A stretch of 11,219 nucleotides of DNA. Source: Deltaproteobacteria bacterium (GTDB lineage: Bacteria; Desulfobacterota; Desulfobacteria; Desulfobacterales; SURF-7). Below are positions 1-6,806 of this stretch, piece after piece. Position 1 is the first letter of the stretch. Each line of letters begins with the position of its first letter. The notes beneath the pieces are model-generated. The model was given only the letters and a program-made list of their open reading frames with translations. It made no database searches and had not been told where the DNA came from. The position numbers and the translations under genes were made by a program. Where the stretch lies: contig JAFDJC010000197.1 in the NCBI GenBank assembly GCA_019307665.1, forward strand, positions 1 through 11,219, read 5' to 3'.

Positions 1-593
1 TACTTTTCGGTTTTATCATCTCCCAGAGTCTGGGGGTAGTTCAACTGATAGAACGGCTTATCCATAAAAGCAGCGGCAAAAGCAAAAGCATTGGCATTGG
101 TGTCGCAGACACCCGGTGTATCGCACAGCATAAAATCTATTTCTTCACCCAAACCCGCAAGATATGCACCGAGGGCCCCTCGCTGGGATGAGCATGATGT
201 CTCGGTGAAACCCATTTCACAGGCATAATCGAGATAATCAAACATACCCCTTTTCCACATGAGACCGCCAAGAGCAGTAAGGGGTTCCAGGGTCACCGGT
301 ACAACATCAAGGGCATAACAAATTGCGGGTGAAAAACAGAACGTGGTAATCGCAATTTTTTTCCCTTTGGCATGAGCGGTATGTAAATTTTCAAAATACT
401 TGTTGATTAACTTGAGAAAGGTTCTACCGGGCAAACCTTCCCGTAAAAGGGGATCCAGAACTCCTTTAAAATAAGGAACATAACGGTAAGCCCGATCCAG
501 TTCCTTGGCAGACCCATCTGCAATTCTTGATGCAGGATCGAGTATGCGCCACAGCATCCAGTCATAATTATATTCTTTTATCTCCGGTCGCAT
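1..593 (-). CDS. 2-hydroxyacyl-CoA dehydratase / benzoyl-CoA reductase-type subunit (HgdB/BcrB-like), partial
   Basis: This gene runs off the left edge; 197 residues are visible. It starts with ATG at 593 behind a good ribosome site (GAGGAG about 8 nt upstream). The protein resembles the larger subunit of the 2-hydroxyglutaryl-CoA dehydratase/benzoyl-CoA reductase superfamily. These are cytoplasmic [4Fe-4S] proteins performing ATP-driven, radical-based reduction or dehydration of acyl-CoA esters. Supporting stretches are TTFCFSPAICYALDVVPV (83-100), with C86 at the usual first Fe-S ligand position, C134 in SCSSQRGALGAYL, and CDTPGVCDTNAN with C157 and C163. The C-terminal half, holding the last ligand, lies outside. 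It is the fifth gene of the leftward operon, 105 nt after its probable partner subunit. The substrate cannot be told: benzoyl-CoA, an enoyl-CoA or a 2-hydroxyacyl-CoA are all possible. Confidence 0.8.
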   Translation of the reverse strand, partial: MRPEIKEYNYDWMLWRILDPASRIADGSAKELDRAYRYVPYFKGVLDPLLREGLPGRTFLKLINKYFENLHTAHAKGKKIAITTFCFSPAICYALDVVPVTLEPLTALGGLMWKRGMFDYLDYACEMGFTETSCSSQRGALGAYLAGLGEEIDFMLCDTPGVCDTNANAFAFAAAFMDKPFYQLNYPQTLGDDKTEK

Positions 594-624
594 AGATATC
601 TCCTCAATTTGTAATTCATAACAG

Positions 625-660
625 TTTACAGGGTACCCATTTGTCGTTCCCCCCTGTGAA
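625..660 (-). other. Intercistronic inverted repeat (possible mRNA hairpin)
   Basis: TTTACAGGG (625-633) and CCCTGTGAA (652-660) can pair over 9 bp with one G-T wobble, enclosing an 18-nt loop that itself contains the palindrome GGGTACCC (631-638). It lies in the 105-nt gap between the two dehydratase-like genes, about 30 nt before the second start codon. No U-run follows on the minus strand, so it is not a typical terminator. It could be a processing or stability element. The pairing is seen; the role is a guess. Confidence 0.4.
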
Positions 661-671
661 TCTGTTTTTTC

Positions 672-699
672 TGCACCCTGCACCCTGCATCCTGCACCC
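672..699. repeat. Short tandem repeat, 4 copies of a 7-bp unit (TGCACCC)
   Basis: Four head-to-tail copies of TGCACCC, the third with one change (TGCATCC), lie directly after a dehydratase-like gene and touch its stop codon (699-701). The array sits inside the operon between the two subunit genes. It could be a slippage-prone microsatellite or a dispersed intergenic repeat. No function can be read from it. Confidence 0.75.
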
Positions 700-1838
700 T
701 ATATTATTCTTTCCAAAAAAGCATCGATCCGCATCCTGATTCGTCCGGTTTCCACCAGGGGCCCGTATTCACGTTCAATCTTCAGGCATGGAATGCCGGC
801 AGCCTCCAGGTCCCTTTCAAACAGACTGTTTTCCGAGCCATGCAAATCACAAAAGCGAATATTTTGCATAATCACGCCTTCTACTCCTGCCCGGTCAATG
901 CTCTGTTTAAGAATCGCAAGACGTTCCTTGTATTTACCGTACATCCTCGGACAGATAGATTCTCCGAGATATCCTTCTGCTAAAGCTTTAATAGGATCAC
1001 CTGCCTCGTCGATTTCGTTACCTTCATATCGTACACCAAAACAGAGATTTTCAGCCACTACAATTGCATTTGTGTTTGTTTCGATGAGCTGGATCAATTC
1101 AATGTCGTCGCTGATGCTGCCGATTAACATGAGCCGTTTTTTACCGTTGGCAATACTTTTCGATGCCTGTGTCAGATTTTCGATCAATGCTTCCAGTTTG
1201 TCGGTATAAGCTTCCCGGGGCATTACTGTTCCCGCCACTGCCAATGCAAAAGCATCAGTTCCGGAAATGCCTAACTGTGGTTTGCATCGAATATCCTCCA
1301 GTTGCTTCAACAGACGTCTGCCTTTATTGTATTCCCGTATGGACTTTGTGAGTTGATCCGGTGTGATCTCGACATTAAAATGTTTTTCCACTGCCGTAAT
1401 CAGTTTTCTGATCTCTTCCATGAACCAGTCCATTCCATGGGGAGCGGTCTTATGCGGCACATCAAAATAATAGAAAAAGGAGGGCACAATCCCGTTGTAA
1501 TCATCACCGGCTTTTCGCCAGCATTCATCCAGGCGCCGCATGGAATCACAACCCGGTGTGATAATGGTACCGTCCAGAAACGAAAATTTTCCTTCGCCTG
1601 CAAGCTGCAGTATACATTTTGGAAAAGAACAGATATAGGGTCCGAAATAAGTATCGCCGATGGACATGCTCTCAGTTTCTATCCCTCGTAAACGAACAGG
1701 TAGAATGTCCACAGCATGAAGCACTTCAGCCGGAACATACGAACAGGTGTAGCCGACTATCCTTTTTCCCTGTTTTTTCCAGTCAATGATCGGTTGACTC
1801 TGAATCCGGGTGGCAGCTTCGTAAAAGGCCTCGTTCAT
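699..1838 (-). CDS. 2-hydroxyacyl-CoA dehydratase / benzoyl-CoA reductase-type subunit (HgdC/BcrC-like)
   Basis: A complete 379-residue cytoplasmic protein of the 2-hydroxyglutaryl-CoA dehydratase D-component family, of the usual length for the smaller subunit. The family hallmark GYTCSYVPAEVLHAVDILPVR spans 29-49. Three cysteines occupy the family's [4Fe-4S] ligand positions: C32, C97 (TPGCDSMRR) and C330 (NIRFCDLHGSEN). The C-terminal GRIRMRIDAFLE (365-376) is also typical. Its ATG overlaps the stop of the preceding gene by 4 nt (ATGA), with a strong GGAGAGGAGG ribosome site, so the two are probably translationally coupled. The next gene encodes a second subunit of the same superfamily, so the two likely form a heterodimer carrying one cluster each. 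An ATPase activator/electron donor would be expected but is not in view. The substrate is unknown. Confidence 0.87.
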   Translation of the reverse strand: MNEAFYEAATRIQSQPIIDWKKQGKRIVGYTCSYVPAEVLHAVDILPVRLRGIETESMSIGDTYFGPYICSFPKCILQLAGEGKFSFLDGTIITPGCDSMRRLDECWRKAGDDYNGIVPSFFYYFDVPHKTAPHGMDWFMEEIRKLITAVEKHFNVEITPDQLTKSIREYNKGRRLLKQLEDIRCKPQLGISGTDAFALAVAGTVMPREAYTDKLEALIENLTQASKSIANGKKRLMLIGSISDDIELIQLIETNTNAIVVAENLCFGVRYEGNEIDEAGDPIKALAEGYLGESICPRMYGKYKERLAILKQSIDRAGVEGVIMQNIRFCDLHGSENSLFERDLEAAGIPCLKIEREYGPLVETGRIRMRIDAFLERII

Positions 1839-3112
1839 GATGATGCCTCCTCTCCTACCAGAACAGCGCGCAGCATTTCTCGTGCCTCTGCCATATCATC
1901 TTCATATTCATCATCCGCAGGTTCCACGATTCGGCAGACAGCTTTTACTACATGGGGTATAATCGCTCTGCCTGCAGGGCGAAAAGATTCTCCCAAATCC
2001 GTCATCATTCGGCCTGCTGCATCTTTTACTTCATATAGATCAAGAGCATTAACAAATTGTGTGACCAGCGTTTCTAGTATTGCCGGTTTAAGTGAACGGA
2101 CCCGATTGAAAAGTGTCGAAAAAAGATTTATTACTTCAGCAGCCTCCTGCATATCAAGATCGGAAATGCCGTTGTTAACAGCAATCGTTAAATCTTCTTC
2201 CGGAAGTTCTTCAAGGGCGCTCAGCCGATAGCTTTTAGAGCGGATGCCGGGATTTATTATGTCAGCATACCGCATAAGCGGCTTTAGCCACAGGTCGGGA
2301 TTTTCTTTAAGAACATCTGTTGTTGTATTGCAAATTGCTTCCCGATCTTCGGAAAGAGCAACTCGTGCTTTTGCGAGCACTTCTCCATCAACAAATTCAG
2401 CAGCATCTGTAAACAATTTGGATATATCTTGGAGGAACTTTGGGGTGCCGGGATCGCCGATGAGTGCACTGCCGGTATGGATACTGCGGATTAGTTCAAT
2501 TAGTTCATTAAAACACTTGCCTGCACTCCGACCGTCGATTTTTCGCACAAGTGATAAAACAATATCAGCCACAATGTCAGGGGATGTCTGGTTAAATCTG
2601 TTCACTGATTCTTTAACGATCAACAACATACCATTTACTATATCTGGAATGAATGACAGGGTTAACACCAGCTTGGCAGGATACAGCCACGCTACATCAT
2701 TTGCCATTTTTACAAGGGCGGCAATGTCATCTGCGGAACCGTCCATTAAATCCCGCAATTCACCAAAATCTATTCCCTCTATAAATTTCTTGAACCCAGG
2801 TTCAAAAGTACGTGCCAGAAAATCGGGATTGCTTTCATGAATTTTGGTAAGCATTCGGGCTGCTATTGTAACAAGTTTTCCAATATTTCCAGCAGAATCG
2901 AGGAGAGAAGAATAGTTTTCTTCCGGTTCCGGCAAAAACCCGTTTCGAATAATTCTTTCTAAAGGCCCGGATATTTTATTCTTCAGGGGATTTTTATCAG
3001 CCCACATCCGAACAAGTTCGGGGGCTATTAAACTGAGCAAATGTCTTGATTCCTTTGTATTCAGGACTTCCTGGACAAATAAAGATATCGTCTGTTGATC
3101 TTCAACTTTCAT
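1835..3112 (-). CDS. Uncharacterised alpha-helical protein, 425 aa
   Basis: I do not recognise this protein. Composition suggests an almost entirely helical, soluble fold of repeated amphipathic helices, for example ADIVLSLVRKIDG (182-194) and INLFSTLFNRVRSLK (328-342). There is no signal peptide. One moderately hydrophobic stretch near 146-166 is interrupted by Pro and Asp and is unlikely to span a membrane. Only three cysteines occur (C200, C261, C393), with no metal or nucleotide motif. The C-terminus is acidic (about 399-409). The gene lies between the FAD oxidoreductase (19-nt gap) and the first dehydratase-like subunit (4-nt ATGA overlap), so it belongs to the same operon. A scaffold, chaperone or additional enzyme subunit would fit, but that rests on context alone. 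The ribosome site is weak (GGGAG, rather distant), and translation may depend on the gene before it. Confidence 0.8.
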   Translation of the reverse strand: MKVEDQQTISLFVQEVLNTKESRHLLSLIAPELVRMWADKNPLKNKISGPLERIIRNGFLPEPEENYSSLLDSAGNIGKLVTIAARMLTKIHESNPDFLARTFEPGFKKFIEGIDFGELRDLMDGSADDIAALVKMANDVAWLYPAKLVLTLSFIPDIVNGMLLIVKESVNRFNQTSPDIVADIVLSLVRKIDGRSAGKCFNELIELIRSIHTGSALIGDPGTPKFLQDISKLFTDAAEFVDGEVLAKARVALSEDREAICNTTTDVLKENPDLWLKPLMRYADIINPGIRSKSYRLSALEELPEEDLTIAVNNGISDLDMQEAAEVINLFSTLFNRVRSLKPAILETLVTQFVNALDLYEVKDAAGRMMTDLGESFRPAGRAIIPHVVKAVCRIVEPADDEYEDDMAEAREMLRAVLVGEEASS

Positions 3113-3131
3113 TTGGCTATTTTTCTCCCAA

Positions 3132-4379
3132 TTATTGTAACTTTGTTTCTCCTGCTAAATGCTTTACCAATCGTTTTCCGAGAGCGACCAACGAAAAGGT
3201 CGGCGGCAGACCCCATGCTTCGGGCATGACCGAGCAGTCGCAGACGTAGAGGTTGTCAAATTCAGTTTTGAGATTACTGTCTATCAATTCATTGACTTTA
3301 ACCGTTCCACCTGGATGGGCTGCTATATACCAGCTTTTATGTATGTCTTTTGCACCGGCATTAGCCAGTATTTCCCTTGCACGGGCATAGCCTTTGAATA
3401 ATTTGTTCTTGTCTTTTTCTGCCAGTTTCTTTCTGACACCGCCTCGTTTTGTGATTCTTCCTCCCAGGCTGTCTTTGGAAGTTTCAGCATTAAAAAGGAG
3501 ATGCAAGGTTTTCGGGACAGTCATATCGGTCATCATGTATCCTTCTTCTTCCATGTGGATACCGGTGGCCATGGGGATCTCTCTGCCTCCCTTGATATCA
3601 TCGACAGTTCCCATAACGGTAATCAGCGGGTCAAAAAAGTAATCGAAACCTGCCCCTTTAATTCCACTTTCCCGCAAAATCATTGGGGAGCCGATCCCGC
3701 CGGCAGCCACCACGACAAGCGGTGCAAATGCTTGATGAACTTTTCTTTTCTTTTTATATTCTACTCCAACGGCCTTTTTATTCTCGATAATAACCTTTGT
3801 TACTTTGGCCTTGTTGATAATTTCGGCATTGTTTTCAAGCGCCTCATCTACAAACATCTGACCTCCCCATTTAGCACCATACGGGCAGCCGTAATTACAC
3901 CGCCAGCAGTCTGCCTTGCATTTGTCCTGGTAGATAAATTTAGGGAGTTTTTGCCAGTCATAACCAAGGTCTACGGCGCTTTCCATGATACGTCTTGCCA
4001 TTGGGCCGACGAGATTATCCGAAAGTGGTGAAGTCGGAAGTTCGTTTCTAATTTCTTCAATCTCTTTCGTAATGTCTATGCCGTATGATTTTAACATCTC
4101 CACAGGCGGGTCAAAGGCGGTACCATAATAATAAACAGAACTCCCGCCGGTGACGATGCCCCGCACCATGCCCAGCAAGTTATTGGTGATCAGCAAACTT
4201 TTTCCCGGTATACCGGCATTCATTATGAATTGCGGCATCCAGCCTCTGATCGGTGCCTTGTTTCCCCATTCCAGGATCAACACTTTTTTTCCAAGCTGCG
4301 CCATTTCTTTTGCTACTGTGGCTCCCCCAGGCCCTGAACCCGCAACAATAACATCATAAGATTTTCTATTCGGTTCCAT
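3132..4379 (-). CDS. GMC-like FAD-dependent oxidoreductase with a four-cysteine cluster
   Basis: A 415-residue flavoprotein. The N-terminal Rossmann motif AGSGPGGATVAKEM (13-26) with the acidic end of strand 2 (ILEWG, 35-39) binds the ADP part of FAD. TGGSSVYYYG (77-86) and VVVAAGGIGSPMILRESG (222-239) match the glucose-methanol-choline (GMC) oxidoreductase pattern. The C-terminal block AAHPGGTVKVN (353-363), with H355, followed by NLYVCDCSVMPEAWGLPPTF, is the GMC catalytic/FAD end. Four cysteines, C154, C158, C161 and C165 (CX3CX2CX3C), sit in the middle, like the cysteine-rich insert of long-chain alcohol oxidases, and could bind metal or Fe-S. At 415 aa it is shorter than the usual 500 or more. 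It has a strong AAGGAGGAG ribosome site and starts 14 nt after the GntR gene. In an anaerobe it probably acts as a dehydrogenase on an alcohol, hydroxy acid or ring, not as an oxidase. The substrate is unknown. Confidence 0.85.
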   Translation of the reverse strand: MEPNRKSYDVIVAGSGPGGATVAKEMAQLGKKVLILEWGNKAPIRGWMPQFIMNAGIPGKSLLITNNLLGMVRGIVTGGSSVYYYGTAFDPPVEMLKSYGIDITKEIEEIRNELPTSPLSDNLVGPMARRIMESAVDLGYDWQKLPKFIYQDKCKADCWRCNYGCPYGAKWGGQMFVDEALENNAEIINKAKVTKVIIENKKAVGVEYKKKRKVHQAFAPLVVVAAGGIGSPMILRESGIKGAGFDYFFDPLITVMGTVDDIKGGREIPMATGIHMEEEGYMMTDMTVPKTLHLLFNAETSKDSLGGRITKRGGVRKKLAEKDKNKLFKGYARAREILANAGAKDIHKSWYIAAHPGGTVKVNELIDSNLKTEFDNLYVCDCSVMPEAWGLPPTFSLVALGKRLVKHLAGETKLQ

Positions 4380-4393
4380 GGCGCTCCTCCTTT

Positions 4394-5065
4394 TTACTGT
4401 TTTAATTTCTTGCTTCCGTTTACGATTTTTAAAGCAAAGGCTTTTTCATTGTGAGCATAATCGCGGATAACATCTTCAGCCTTTTGTGCATTTCCTTTTT
4501 CAATATATTCGGATACCTTTCTAAAAAAGACGGCATTTTGTTTTAAATCGTCAGCCCTGAACATAAGAGAGGCAAATTGAATTCGCCGGTTGCTGGGCCA
4601 TAATTCAATGACCATCTGTTCGAGCAAAGAATTTCCGGCAGCTTGCATCCCTACTGCGGCAAATTCAAATATGCCGTTATAATAGGATTCAACATCGCCA
4701 TGGTCAGCGGCAATTTCGATATTTTTCAAAGCTTCCCACATTTTTTTGATATCGTCTTCATTCGCATTTTCCGCCGCTTTCCTGGCCACAAGACTGTACA
4801 GTGCTTCATAAATGTCATAATACCATTCAATGTGCTGAGCCGTGATCTCCGTCACCCTGGCACCTTTACGCGGAATCAACTCTACCAGCCTGTTTTTTTC
4901 AAGGATGCGAAGCGCTTCTCTGACCGGACTCCGGCTTACCCCCATCTCTTCAGCTATTTTTGCTTCAAGGATTCTTTGGCCCGGTTTTATCTCATTCCTG
5001 ATGATCTTTTCGCTGATATCACGGGTTAGTATGTCGGGCAGGTTGTCGTAAGTGATTGGTGTCAT
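4394..5065 (-). CDS. GntR-family transcriptional regulator, FadR/FCD subfamily
   Basis: A 223-residue repressor or activator. Residues 10-75 form the GntR winged helix: IKPGQRILEAKIAEEMGVSR contains the first helices, SRSPVREALRILEKN (44-58) the recognition helix, and LIPRKGARVTEI (63-74) the wing. Residues 80-215 form the all-helical FCD effector domain. The usual FCD metal ligands look largely lost: the DxxFH motif is not readable around 130-140 and the third histidine aligns with F181, while H205 remains. Effector binding may therefore not depend on metal. It is the first gene of the operon, has a good ribosome site (AGGGGTG), and lies behind a promoter overlapped by a long palindrome, so autoregulation is likely. 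The ligand may be an intermediate handled by the downstream enzymes. Confidence 0.92.
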   Translation of the reverse strand: MTPITYDNLPDILTRDISEKIIRNEIKPGQRILEAKIAEEMGVSRSPVREALRILEKNRLVELIPRKGARVTEITAQHIEWYYDIYEALYSLVARKAAENANEDDIKKMWEALKNIEIAADHGDVESYYNGIFEFAAVGMQAAGNSLLEQMVIELWPSNRRIQFASLMFRADDLKQNAVFFRKVSEYIEKGNAQKAEDVIRDYAHNEKAFALKIVNGSKKLKQ

Positions 5066-5112
5066 TGAATCACCCCTAAATAATTACTAAAAACTATTGG
5101 CAAATGAACTGT

Positions 5113-5125
5113 TTTGCCTGGCAAA
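5113..5125. promoter_or_regulatory. Short palindrome downstream of the start-site region
   Basis: TTTGCC-T-GGCAAA is a perfect 6-bp inverted repeat with a 1-nt centre, abutting the long operator on the side of the GntR gene, inside the untranslated leader. It could be a second regulator site or a leader hairpin. Only the symmetry is seen. Confidence 0.35.
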
Positions 5126-5165
5126 CATAATGCATATTGTCGATTGTCGACAATATGCATTATGT
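5125..5165. promoter_or_regulatory. Probable GntR operator: perfect 19-bp inverted repeat
   Basis: The left arm ACATAATGCATATTGTCGA (5125-5143) and its exact reverse complement (5147-5165) flank the 3-nt spacer TTG. Inside lies a shorter perfect palindrome, ATTGTCGACAAT (5143-5154), which has the TTGTNNACAA look of FadR/FCD-type operators. The element covers the proposed -10 and start site of the adjacent GntR gene's promoter, the position expected for repression. That the neighbouring GntR protein binds it is inferred from context and motif. A 41-bp near-perfect palindrome is longer than one dimer needs, so two overlapping sites are possible. Confidence 0.75.
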
Positions 5166-5179
5166 GTCCACTCTGTCAA
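5150..5179 (-). promoter_or_regulatory. Sigma-70-type promoter of the GntR operon
   Basis: On the minus strand, a consensus -35 TTGACA (5179-5174) is followed after 18 nt by TATTGT (5155-5150), a 4/6 match to the -10. Transcription would begin near 5143, leaving a leader of about 78 nt before the ATG at 5065. The -10 lies inside the inverted repeat. Just upstream is a run of eight T (minus strand, 5188-5181), which may act as an UP-like element. An alternative -10 shifted by 1 nt is possible. Confidence 0.6.
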
Positions 5180-5205
5180 GAAAAAAAAGTTGGATGAGTA
5201 TTTTG

Positions 5206-5976
5206 CTAAGTTTTACTGGATGGTAACAAATTTTCTAAGGCACTTCTCAGGGTGGAAATTATGCTGTCTTCAGGTAGGTCAAAGAAACTTTTGCCATAAC
5301 GATCAAATTCTCTGACTGTTTCATTCTCGGCAATCCATCCCAAAATTGGTATATCAATCAAAGGCAGAAGTTCTTCTGCCTCTTCTTTATCCTTGATTTT
5401 GTTAAGAAGAAGCCCGACGCTTTCGAAGGACACATTTTTTCTCGCCACCATCTCAATAGTTGCTGCCACATTACGCCCTTTTGCAGAAGCATCTGTAACC
5501 AGAAGCAAATGCGTAACCATTTCCATAACCCGACGGTTAATCTGTTCGACACCTGCTTCTCCATCAATAATTACATAATCAAAATTAAAAACGATCTCTT
5601 TTATTATCTCCTTCAAAAGATTATTGACCTGGCAATAACATCCATCAGACTCAGGGCGGCCTATTGCCAAAAAAGCCAGGTTTTCCTTTTCCTCGATTGC
5701 TTCGAAAAGTTCGTAATCAAGACGCTTCAATAAAGCCTCTTTGCCGGTCTTTTCCCCCTTTTCTATACTACGAATAAGATCATTCCTGACATCATCAACT
5801 GTTTTTTTTACAGTTATGCCAAGTGGATATGATAGTCCTTCGGCAGGGTCGGCATCAATTGCAATTACTCTGTTTGATGTGTTTTCTGAAAACATCCGGG
5901 TTAAAAGTGCGCTGATGCTTGTTTTGCCGACACCACCTTTGCCGCAAACAGCAATTATTACAGGTTTTTTTATCAT
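5206..5976 (-). CDS. cooC: CooC-type nickel-insertion ATPase (CO dehydrogenase maturation factor family)
   Basis: A 256-residue MinD/SIMIBI-class ATPase. The deviant Walker A CGKGGVGKTS (11-20) has the signature lysine K13, and IDADPAEGLSYPLG (40-53) and IIDGEAGVEQINRR (136-149) correspond to the switch regions. GRPESDGCYCQVNNLL (106-121) contains the CXC pair C113/C115, which in CooC binds a metal between the two subunits of the dimer. In the known role, CooC loads nickel into the C-cluster of carbon monoxide dehydrogenase. No CO dehydrogenase gene is in the window. The gene directly before it, 37 nt away, encodes an acetyl-CoA synthase-like protein, so the client may be that or a distant enzyme. 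The ATG at 5976 has only a weak, distant ribosome site (AGGT). No terminator hairpin is evident before the next promoter. Confidence 0.85.
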   Translation of the reverse strand: MIKKPVIIAVCGKGGVGKTSISALLTRMFSENTSNRVIAIDADPAEGLSYPLGITVKKTVDDVRNDLIRSIEKGEKTGKEALLKRLDYELFEAIEEKENLAFLAIGRPESDGCYCQVNNLLKEIIKEIVFNFDYVIIDGEAGVEQINRRVMEMVTHLLLVTDASAKGRNVAATIEMVARKNVSFESVGLLLNKIKDKEEAEELLPLIDIPILGWIAENETVREFDRYGKSFFDLPEDSIISTLRSALENLLPSSKT

Positions 5977-6013
5977 AAATATTTATACCTATTTCAGTTT
6001 TAATTTGATATCA

Positions 6014-6769
6014 TTATTGATCTCTTGTCTCTTGCTTCACGGCTCTTGATTTCATCAAAGATTTTCTCATATCCTGCAATTCTTCAGCCTCGCTACAAAC
6101 CTCCTGGTATTCACAGCTTTCACAGTCAAAGTCCATCTCTTCGGTCATCTTTGTCATAGCGCTTACATATCGCATAAACCTGTCACCCGGCTTTTTAAGC
6201 TTCCTGACGTCTTCTGCCGATGAAGTGACAAAAAGAACTTCAGCTCCACTGACATAGTTGAGTTCCTTTATTTTTTTCAAAAATGCGCTCCCCAGTATTT
6301 GAAAAGAGAATCCTTGTTCAACCGCCTCTTTGCTGACCCTGCTCCACTCGCGCATATACTGGGAAACGGCTCTCATCATGTAGCCTTTAAGTGAAATATC
6401 ATAACGCAGAAATTCCATTTCATGATAGCGGTCATAACAATTATCCTCATCAAATCCTATACCACTGACTAGAACCACCTTACCAAACGGCAGAGCAGGT
6501 GATTTCGTTTCGCTGATATCAGGACCGACCAGGGAAATATAACCATCATTAACGAGTGATGAATCGCCTGTCCATGCCAAAAATGATATTGATTCGTCCT
6601 TTGGATTACCCAACTCTATGCCTGTATCAGACTTTAATACAATATCCCGCGGCCCTGCTTCAGGCCATGGAAAAACGTCTAATGCCTTGAATTCTTTTAA
6701 TTTGCCCGCTACCCTATTCCTATTAATATGATCTTTTACTTCATTAATAAGACTGTCTAAAAGTTGCAT
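6014..6769 (-). CDS. Stand-alone acetyl-CoA synthase (AcsB/CdhC)-like domain protein
   Basis: A 251-residue soluble protein resembling the central part of the acetyl-CoA synthase beta subunit. Shared features recalled from that family are IELGNPK (51-57), the ISLVGPDISE stretch (78-87; compare IEGPDLSEM), and WSRVSKEAVEQGFSFQILG (142-160; compare WVRVSKEAFAKG). A region like the one leading into the A-cluster follows, ending in DFDCESCEYQEVC with C216, C219 and C225. The first pair matches the CX2C ligands of the AcsB [4Fe-4S] cluster; the third is three residues closer than in AcsB. The whole C-terminal domain with the nickel-binding CGC motif is absent, as is the N-terminal CODH-docking domain. 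A normal acetyl-CoA synthase reaction is therefore not expected; it may bind an Fe-S cluster, a corrinoid protein or CoA. It lies between the ankyrin lipoprotein gene and cooC, with 37-nt gaps. Ribosome site AAAGGA. Confidence 0.7.
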   Translation of the reverse strand: MQLLDSLINEVKDHINRNRVAGKLKEFKALDVFPWPEAGPRDIVLKSDTGIELGNPKDESISFLAWTGDSSLVNDGYISLVGPDISETKSPALPFGKVVLVSGIGFDEDNCYDRYHEMEFLRYDISLKGYMMRAVSQYMREWSRVSKEAVEQGFSFQILGSAFLKKIKELNYVSGAEVLFVTSSAEDVRKLKKPGDRFMRYVSAMTKMTEEMDFDCESCEYQEVCSEAEELQDMRKSLMKSRAVKQETRDQ

Positions 6770-6806
6770 TTTATTCCTTTGTCATGGTCAGTTTAATATG
6801 AGGTAT

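Noticed and set aside
793..2231. Several plus-strand open frames of 60-171 codons opposite the dehydratase-like and helical-protein genes
   Set aside because: They lie antisense to genes with clear family motifs, have serine/arginine-rich shadow-type composition and lack ribosome sites.
5180..5206. Terminator after the CooC-type gene
   Set aside because: There is a run of T on the minus strand (5188-5181) but no stem before it; it more likely belongs to the upstream part of the next promoter.
6014..6769. A functional acetyl-CoA synthase
   Set aside because: The C-terminal domain with the nickel-binding CGC motif is absent.
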